64,000 nucleotides of DNA from Tricholomella constricta. Its lineage: Eukaryota > Basidiomycota > Agaricomycetes > Agaricales > Lyophyllaceae. The stretch lies in the NCBI GenBank assembly GCA_013368375.1, contig JAACJP010000046.1, positions 124,001 through 188,000 of the forward strand. Reading direction: 5' to 3'. The translations under genes were made by a program, and so were the position numbers. How positions within the stretch are numbered: position 1 is the stretch's first letter; each line of letters begins with the position of its first letter. Below the pieces are notes generated by a model. It saw nothing but the letters and a program-made list of their open reading frames with translations, was not told the origin of the DNA and did no database searches. Shown here in pieces: positions 57,529 to 64,000 of this stretch.

Positions 57529-60500
57529 ATGTTCTCCAACCGGAAGCAGCTTTTGCTGCTTCTCAATATTGTGTTAACGAACGTGCAAGCCTCTTCAAAG
57601 AGCGAAGCATTCGACCACGTCAACTTGTAAGTTACATTTTGAGGTTTTGTTAGTGACGAGTTCAATTGGATGCAAGGCTCATTGGAAATGGAGGCGACAC
57701 ACCTAATGGATCTGGCGGAATGATACCCTCTACTGCGCCTCCGTTTGCTATGACACGCTGGGTTGCTCAGACACACCAGAATTATGTGTCTGTCACTCCG
57801 TACAACTGGACCGCAAGTACGATACATGGTTTCCAGGCTACGAGGCAGCCAGCCATCTGGATGGGAGAGAGTGGTCCTGTCGTGGTAGTTCCTGGTGTCA
57901 CCCAGAGAGGTCAACTCAACGTGAAAGCAAAATTCGAAGAGCGCGGATTGAGGATGCGGAAGGAGACGGAGAAGATCACTCCGTCGTATTACTCGATAGT
58001 GCTCGACGACGGCCTCGGGGGAGAGGTTCATGTGGAACAGTCTGCAAGTATGTGAGTTCATGGAGGTCAAAGTTCTCTACTAACTGATTCGACAGCATCA
58101 CGGGTTGGCCACCTGCGGTTCACGTTCACAACAAACGAAACGCCGTACATTATCTTGGAGTCGTCTAGGCCCTCCGTGCTCACGTCAACACCGACGAATA
58201 TCTCTTTCCCGCATGGTACAGTCGCTCTCCACCTTCACGCCAAGTCCTCTCGCGTCCATGAGATCTGTGGTTCGAATTCGGAGCGTCAAGACTCCATTAT
58301 TACCCAACCTCGACCCTTCCGCATGTCGAAGGTTTCAACGGCTACTACTGTGCTCGCTTCGACTACGAGGACGAGGACGAAAGCTACTCTAACTTCGGCG
58401 TGGTCCAAAATGCCACAACGTATCCAGGTTCCCTCTCAGGCAAAGGCACATTGCTGGCTGGTTACGCACTTTTCCCATCGCAGAAAGGCAGAGTCGTCGT
58501 CAACGTACGCGTCGGGACGTCATTCATTTCCATCGACCAGGCACGGCGTAACATCGACGAGGAGATCCCGGATGCATCGAATCTCGAGAACACTGCCCAC
58601 AAGACCCGCACTGCATGGACGGAAAAGCTCGACAGGTTTGCGCTCGAAGGGGCTACGGAAGTGCAGAAGGAGGTGTTTTGGACGGGAGTGGCACATGCGC
58701 TGCAGGTTTCAGTGGTTTGTCCTTTTAATGTGAACATGGGTTGACGTTGAAGGTTCCAGTATCCCTCGGAACAGCATGAGCAGGATGCGTACTACTCTGG
58801 ATACGATGGAAAGGTGCATCGTGGTCGAGGAATTGAGTCTTACACTGGCTATTCAATTTGGGATACATATCGCGCTCAGTGGGCATTCCTCATTCTGTTT
58901 GCACCCGAGCGCTTGCCAGGTATGATTACGAGTATGTTGGCTGACTACGAGCAGGTACGACGTAGTTTCTCGTGGTTTCAATTGCAATCAATAATATTTG
59001 ACAGGGAGGGTGGCTTCCGATGTGGAAGAACATTGTTGGTACGTTCAAGTTTTTTTCCTCTCGACCACAACTGATGAGGAATATAGAGACAAATATCATG
59101 GTTTGTTTACTTGTCCAGGCCTTTGAGTCTAGAGCTCAGTATATTCAAGGTCGGAACGCACGCGGACTCGCTCATTGCTGAAGCAGTCCTAAAAGGCGTC
59201 GAGGGTTTCGACAAGGAACTTGCATGGGAGGCTGTCTGGAAAGACGCAACTGTCCCTCCCAATGATGATCTAAGCGTATCGTGAGCACTTTTGTCTTTCT
59301 CGGGTCAGAATGTTCAGATATCGTCTTGCAGCTATTTCGATCGCGAGGAGGTGGGTTCTGCGGATTTGTAGACCGGCCAGGTTCTGATGAACGGGATAAA
59401 AGCATGTCGATTACGAGGTCCGCGCTGGATTATCGTCGGTATACGCTAGCAAAGGCTGGGTTGCCAATGACGTTCACTCTGAAAGTGCCTCGAGGACTCT
59501 CGACTATGCTTGTGCGCGTCTCGACTGCCTTCCCTGTCTTGATCTCAAATTCTGCCTAGATGATGATTATGCAGCGTACAAACTAGCCGTTGCGCTAGGA
59601 AAGCCGGACGACGTAACTTCATTCTTGCTCGAGCGTTCGCTTCGTGCGCCCTTCACCCTGTTCAACTCTGGGACTGGTTTCATGGAAGCGAGGAACGCGG
59701 ACGGGAGCTGGGCAGGACCTGACAATGGCTGGACCGAAGGTTTGTCTACCAGGCCTCCCCCACGTGGGACGACTTGATGAATTCATCTCCACACAGGTGA
59801 TAAATGGGCGTACTCATTCGACGTTGTCCATGACATACCCGCGCTCATCGAAAAAGGAGGCGGAAATGAAAGTTTCGTGCGAAGCCTCGATGAACATTTC
59901 AATGGAGGTCACAATGACCATACTAACGAGGTGCGTTCGCAGTGTCGTTGAGCCGACGCGCTTATACGTCGACATCTCATTTTGTAGCCGTCTCATCACA
60001 TCCCGTATTTGTATGCCTTGGCCGGCGCGGCGTACAAGACGCAGGCGCGTGTCCGTGAAATCGCACAAATGAATTACAACAATACCCCGACAGGTCTATC
60101 CGGAGTATGTGCTCTCCATCACCACCACCACACATCTGCGCTTTTTCTGATGATTTATCTTAGAATGAGGATTGCGGGCAGATGAGCTCGTGGTACATAT
60201 TCAGCGCAATGGGATTCTACCCCGTTAACCCAGTCTCTGGGGAGTACGTTGTCGGCTCGTAAGTTGGGTCGGCTTGAGTCGAGATTTCTTGTTTAATTAC
60301 GGAGATTTTCTTTCACAGACCATTCTTTGACAAGATCACCATCGATATTCCGCCGACGCCTCAGCAGGATCCGCAAAGGAAGAGGAAACTGACGATTATT
60401 GCGCAGGGCGCGCCGACGAAGCCTTATATCAAGTCGTTGACTGTCAATGGAAGGAGGGTAGATACCCCCATCATTCGACATGAGGATATTGCGGATGGAG

Positions 60501-60683
60501 GTGAGATCGTGTTCGAGATGAGCGACGTGGTGCAGGAGTGGGGCAATGGGATTCTCGTACGTATACCTTTTTTCATGTGTGATTGCGACTTATGTGTTTT
60601 TCTTTTTTTAGAACCACGCGACCTCTGAAAAGGCTGAAAGAAAACAAACGATTTATGATTATCCGGACCGCGTCGAACTGTAG
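57529..60683 (+). CDS. Secreted GH92 alpha-mannosidase
   Basis: There are sixteen exons: 57529-57626, 57677-58047, 58096-58284, 58332-58705, 58760-58954, 59005-59038, 59087-59100, 59150-59280, 59332-59350, 59418-59511, 59560-59739, 59797-59930, 59988-60104, 60164-60258, 60319-60556 and 60612-60683. They give 784 residues. A signal peptide (KQLLLLLNIVLTNVQA) opens the protein. GH92 landmarks: GNGGDTPNGSGGMIPS, SIWDTYRAQWAF, VGTHADSLIAEAV, GPDNGWTEGDKWAY and NEDCGQMSSWYIFSAMGFYP, the last carrying the acidic catalytic region. The family removes alpha-mannose from N-glycans or mannans with Ca2+. The 47 nt intron 58285-58331 is the weakest splice: without it the frame shifts, so a real frameshift there is the alternative. 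A transposon ends 87 bp before the ATG. Confidence 0.9.
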
Positions 60684-61050
60684 AACTTGATCGAAACAAC
60701 AATTTGATGGATTTCTTACTTTGTTTTCGGAATCTCGTTTTGCATATTTACCCGTTCCAGATGCGGAACTCGCCTTTTGACTGATCTCCTGTGTAGCAGA
60801 GCTTTATTGAACAGATCTTTGCATCAACGAGCCCTGCTTTCGAATGACACAAGAAAAACAAGGCACAAAAACGTCAAATTCGACTTCCTCGTTACAACGA
60901 TCCGCGGCGCAATATTTGTTACATTATCCAATGTCTCCATTCTTTAATGGCTAATCACTTTCTCCTTAGTTCCAATGCGTCGACTCGAGTATACATATCA
61001 CTAACCCACCAATTCAAATAACTGTTCTTGACAATGTTCGAGCACCATGC
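60684..61050. other. Intergenic, no gene seen
   Basis: Convergent 3' flanks of the mannosidase (plus) and the small secreted protein (minus). Short frames only. Confidence 0.5.
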
Positions 61051-61294
61051 TCAAAAGCAGACCTACGCAATCGGCAAGTCAACCCTTTGGTATTCATTCA
61101 CACCACGGATCACTCACGGTATAATGAATCGTAGAAAGGTAATGTCCGCACAGACCAGAGCAGCATTCCGCGCCGGTCAAGCACGACGTGCTGGAGTGGA
61201 GGCATCGAGCCTCTAGGCCTGCCTCAGGTAAGGCGGCCGCGTTGGCTCCAGCGACGATGGCGAGCAAAGCAGTAATGGAAAGAGTGAAGCGCAT
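61051..61294 (-). CDS. Small secreted six-cysteine protein, knottin-like spacing
   Basis: There are two exons, 61294-61118 and 61062-61051, with a 55 bp GTGAGT..GCGTAG intron in phase 0; the product is 62 residues. An N-terminal signal peptide of about 19-20 residues (MRFTLSITALLAIVAGANA) precedes a short pro-like segment ending LEAR. The mature part has cysteines spaced C-x6-C-x5-CC-x3-C-x10-C, the classic inhibitor-cystine-knot arrangement; the sixth Cys comes from the 12 nt second exon. A TATA-like ATATAAAAG on the minus strand lies around 61358-61366, about 65 bp upstream. Such proteins occur among fungal secreted effectors and defence peptides. Function here is unknown and no toxic activity is implied. 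Confidence 0.75.
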
Positions 61295-61355
61295 ACTGAC
61301 TTGATGATGGTAGAGGTAGGCAGGTATCCCGGATCCAACATTCGACCAAGTACAA

Positions 61356-61368
61356 GTCTTTTATATCT
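61356..61368 (-). promoter_or_regulatory. TATA-like box of the small secreted protein
   Basis: The minus-strand sequence GATATAAAAGACT lies roughly 65 bp upstream of the ATG at 61294, a plausible spacing for a fungal TATA box. Confidence 0.5.
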
Positions 61369-62236
61369 GTTTCACTGCCGTTGTGGATGGGAGATTACGT
61401 CGGTCAGGGGGCGTATGTAGCAACTGTGGCAGGGCTTAAAGTGGATGTATGTATCTCCTCCAGGATAAGGCTGGTGTGCGACCAGCCTCTGGAGGCAGAA
61501 CGATGCAGGGATCGCCAAGGACACGGCGCACGTCCGGCAACTTGACGGTCGGATCGGAGTTGAGATATATGGAGACACTCCGGAACCTTGAGCCACAGAC
61601 CCTGTAATGGAACTATTATTTGCATAGGTAAGTCTGTCTTGCTTTCTTTTTTGCTGACGCGATGAGCCTGGTTAAATAGGAATCTCGGTGCGAAATTTGA
61701 ATGAGGGAGGGAAGGGGAAGGTGATTTGGAATATCGACCCAGGCCTTGTTGCGTTCCTGGCGGACGCTATGTTCAAGTTGACAGAACGCTGTTGGACAAC
61801 TTTCGGCGTTCGGCCCACCAATAGCTTCGTGCGTCAATGATTGTGCAGAGACAAGTTCCATGTCGCCAAGGCTTGTACGTATCGGTTTTGCAATCGTCAG
61901 CTGTGCGCGGGATGTCAGTTGTGGGCTCACACAATTTTCACAGAGTTTCGTGCGAGCGTTCGTGAACCAACGCGGATCACCATCGATCTCGAGGTGCGTG
62001 TTGAACCGAATTGTGGTGGACGGAGAACTCGTCGAGAGCCAATGAGATGGCAGAAACGTAAGAAAAAGACGAAAAATGACCCAAGTTTTTCTTAGCCGAG
62101 CTCTTTTTTTCGCCATAGTCTCCCCTCCCCGATGGGGAGACGCTTCACTAAAATGGTTCCGCCTTTTAGGTCGGACAAGGGACCAGCGTGACCCGGTGAC
62201 GAGACGTGGTACATCGTAGTCTACTTACGTAGTCCC
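61369..62236. other. Intergenic; one unrecognised minus-strand frame
   Basis: A minus-strand frame at 61616-62116 (up to 166 residues) has no recognised domain and a basic N-terminus. It may be chance. No other feature is seen. Confidence 0.4.
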
Positions 62237-63545
62237 TCCTGTCCGTAGTAGTTTGGAAATATACGAGTTCGAGGCTCCTGACGACACGGGCTACAATGGA
62301 GTGTTCGAGGCGTACTGCACGTGTGGTGAGGAGGTGATGGACGAGTAAGAGGTTTCCAACTCCCAAAAATGAGGGTGACGAGGGCAACGCAAGCGACGAC
62401 GGGGTGTTCCGCACGTGTGGTGAGAAGGCGAGGTAATTGGCAGATCCAACGACGGCAGACGTGGCATCCACAACGAACAGTGACTGACAGTGCCGGTTGA
62501 GGCATTACGGGTCAAAGCGAGGAGGTTTCCAATGAAGAGTGACGGCTCCTGGCCGTAGTAGACTGGAAATATACGAGTTCGAGGCGCGAGCGACGACGCA
62601 GAGTCCAACACATGGAGGCAGTGTGGCGATGACGGACTGTTCGGGGCGTACGTGCAATGTGTGGCACTGCAATTCGAAATAACGAGGCTGGAGGGCGAGC
62701 GCAAGAAGGACAAGGTGATCTAGTGACTGGTGTACTCGGTGCGGGGTGATCTGCAAACATCAAAGTAGACCACCTCTGAAAAAAATGGTGACGGCAGCAA
62801 GGTGACTGGCGAATGACGGCAGACGAGCGATCAGCGGACATCGAGGAGGGTGTGGGCAAAGATGAGCTCAAGGCCAACCTGATTCGACAACGAGGCAGCA
62901 CCCATGTCTGTAACAGCTCTTAGAGAGGCAGTGACGGCAGACGAGTGATCGACAGACGTCGCGGAATTCAGGCAGCAGGGCATGAGCAAGGAGATGCTCT
63001 ATGCCAGCAGCAAGGTAGTGCTATGCTGCCTCGGTGCGGCATGGCTGCAGGGCGATTGGCGGACCTCGAAAAATTGAGGTTAGAGCGAAGAGGTGGAGAC
63101 AGCGGTGATGTGCGGACATTGAAAGATAGAGGCTGAAGGATATAGGCAAGGAGGGGCTCTAGAAAAAGGTGATTCAGCAACAAGGCAACGTAGCATGGTG
63201 GTTGCCAGATGCTGAAAGGTATAGGCTGGAGGACGCGGGAAAAGAAGGAGACTTGGAGCATCATGACTGACAGCGCTGTGTTGCCTGGATCCCATTTCTA
63301 GGAATGCAAAATATCAATATAGGTATAAGATGGCCCGCAGGACATCAAGTGAACATGGAGCTGGAGGGCGTGATGGCACCGGAGCGATTTGCGGATGTCA
63401 AAAAATTGAATTTTTGAAGTTGAAGAATTGAATGAAGTCCCTGGATATCCATCAAGGGGAGGCCTTGGGCAAGGGAATATAGTGACTAGCAGCGCTACGC
63501 GCTGCCTTGGTGTAGCATAATTGATTAACGTGCCACAGTTGCCTT
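62237..63545. repeat. Degenerate minisatellite / satellite-like block
   Basis: A ~310 bp unit is visible twice: GGAAATATACGAGTTCGAGG occurs at about 62260-62279 and 62567-62586, with similar neighbours. Further right, words such as GACGGCAGACGAG and GCGGACNTCGA...GAGG recur with variable spacing (62814, 62935, 63059, 63112, 63390). All frames through it are low in protein character. It looks like an old, diverged tandem array. Confidence 0.65.
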
Positions 63546-64000
63546 GATACTGTTCTCGGGAAACACAAAATATCAAATTTGACTTTTCTATGTCAGCGTG
63601 CAAATGTCAGATAATGAGCAGGATCTTGAGAAAAGGATTTGTAACGTACCCAGTGGACACTGCTTGATACCGTTTTCGGGAAAGCAAAATATCAAATTTG
63701 GTTATCCTATGTCAACGTGCAAGTGTCAGATAATGAGCAGGATCTTCAAAGAATGAACATGCAACGTACCCAGTGGACATTGATAATAGTCTGCTTGATA
63801 CTGTTTTCGGGAAAGCGAAATATCAAGTTTGATTATTCTATGGCAACGTGCAAGTGTCAGATAATGAGCAGGATCTTGAGAGAAGGATTTCTAACGTACC
63901 CAGTGGACACTGCTTGATACCATTTCCGGGAAAGCAAAATATCAAATTTGATTATTCTATGTCAACATGCAAGTGTCAGATAATGAGCAGGACCTTGAGA
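63546..64000. repeat. Tandem satellite, unit 119-131 bp, running off the window
   Basis: CAGATAATGAGCAGGA recurs at 63608, 63727, 63858 and 63977 (spacings 119, 131 and 119 bp). Each copy also carries TCGGGAAA(G/C)..AAAATATCAA and AACGTACCCAGTGGACA. Units are about 85-95% alike by eye; the 131 bp unit has a 12 bp insertion. The array continues past the window end. Confidence 0.9.

Noticed and set aside
62166..62901. Overlapping minus-strand frames of 80-140 residues
   Set aside because: They arise from the degenerate tandem repeat; Ser/Pro/His/Arg-rich translations repeat with the DNA unit.

Overview
The window looks like nuclear DNA of an Agaricomycete (mushroom-forming basidiomycete). Genes carry many short introns (about 46-66 bp, GT/AG, a few GC/AG). 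Gene content also fits: an adenylate-forming reductase, a multi-exon P450, MYND-finger proteins, a Mug135-like protein, a GH92 mannosidase, and transposons of pogo and tyrosine-recombinase type. No rRNA, tRNA or CRISPR array was recognised. All gene models are hand-spliced. In the spliced models given as complete, exon lengths sum to a multiple of three.

Layout. 0.6-5.8 kb (minus strand): a PPR-like mitochondrial protein, a His/Gln-rich coiled-coil protein and a Ser/Pro-rich CxxC protein. 5.8-12 kb: mostly non-coding, with a three-copy ~440-477 bp tandem repeat and a coiled-coil gene ending in five 14-residue repeats. 13-14.7 kb: a broken P450. 14.9-17.2 kb: a SAMHD1-type HD-domain dNTPase. 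19.2-21.3 kb: a MYND-finger protein. 21.5-23.9 kb (minus): a magnesium-chelatase-like protein. 25.5-32.2 kb: an intact A-T-R adenylate-forming reductase followed 420 bp later by an intact P450, a compact specialised-metabolism pair; the broken P450 at 13 kb is its paralogue. 33.6-35.3 kb (minus): a two-finger C2H2 regulator. 35.3-40.5 kb is gene-poor. 40.5-41.7 kb: a decayed short-chain dehydrogenase. 42.2-44.0 kb: a multi-pass membrane protein. 44.5-46.5 kb (minus): a second MYND protein and a Mug135-like protein.

The most unusual object spans 47,355-57,441. It is a 10.1 kb element with perfect 27 bp terminal inverted repeats and a TA target duplication. It carries three apparently intact genes on one strand: a pogo-type DDD transposase (722 aa), an XPG/GEN1-type structure-specific nuclease (491 aa) and a tyrosine recombinase (714 aa, R-H-R-W-Y all present). 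The element also contains a 48 bp palindrome and internal repeats. A cut-and-paste transposase, a flap/junction nuclease and a site-specific recombinase inside one pair of inverted repeats is a combination I do not recognise as a described family. Its right end lies 87 bp before the start codon of a complete secreted GH92 alpha-mannosidase (57.5-60.7 kb).

The right end holds a 62-residue secreted protein with a knottin-like six-cysteine spacing, then degenerate minisatellites (62.2-63.5 kb) and a ~119-131 bp satellite that runs off the window.
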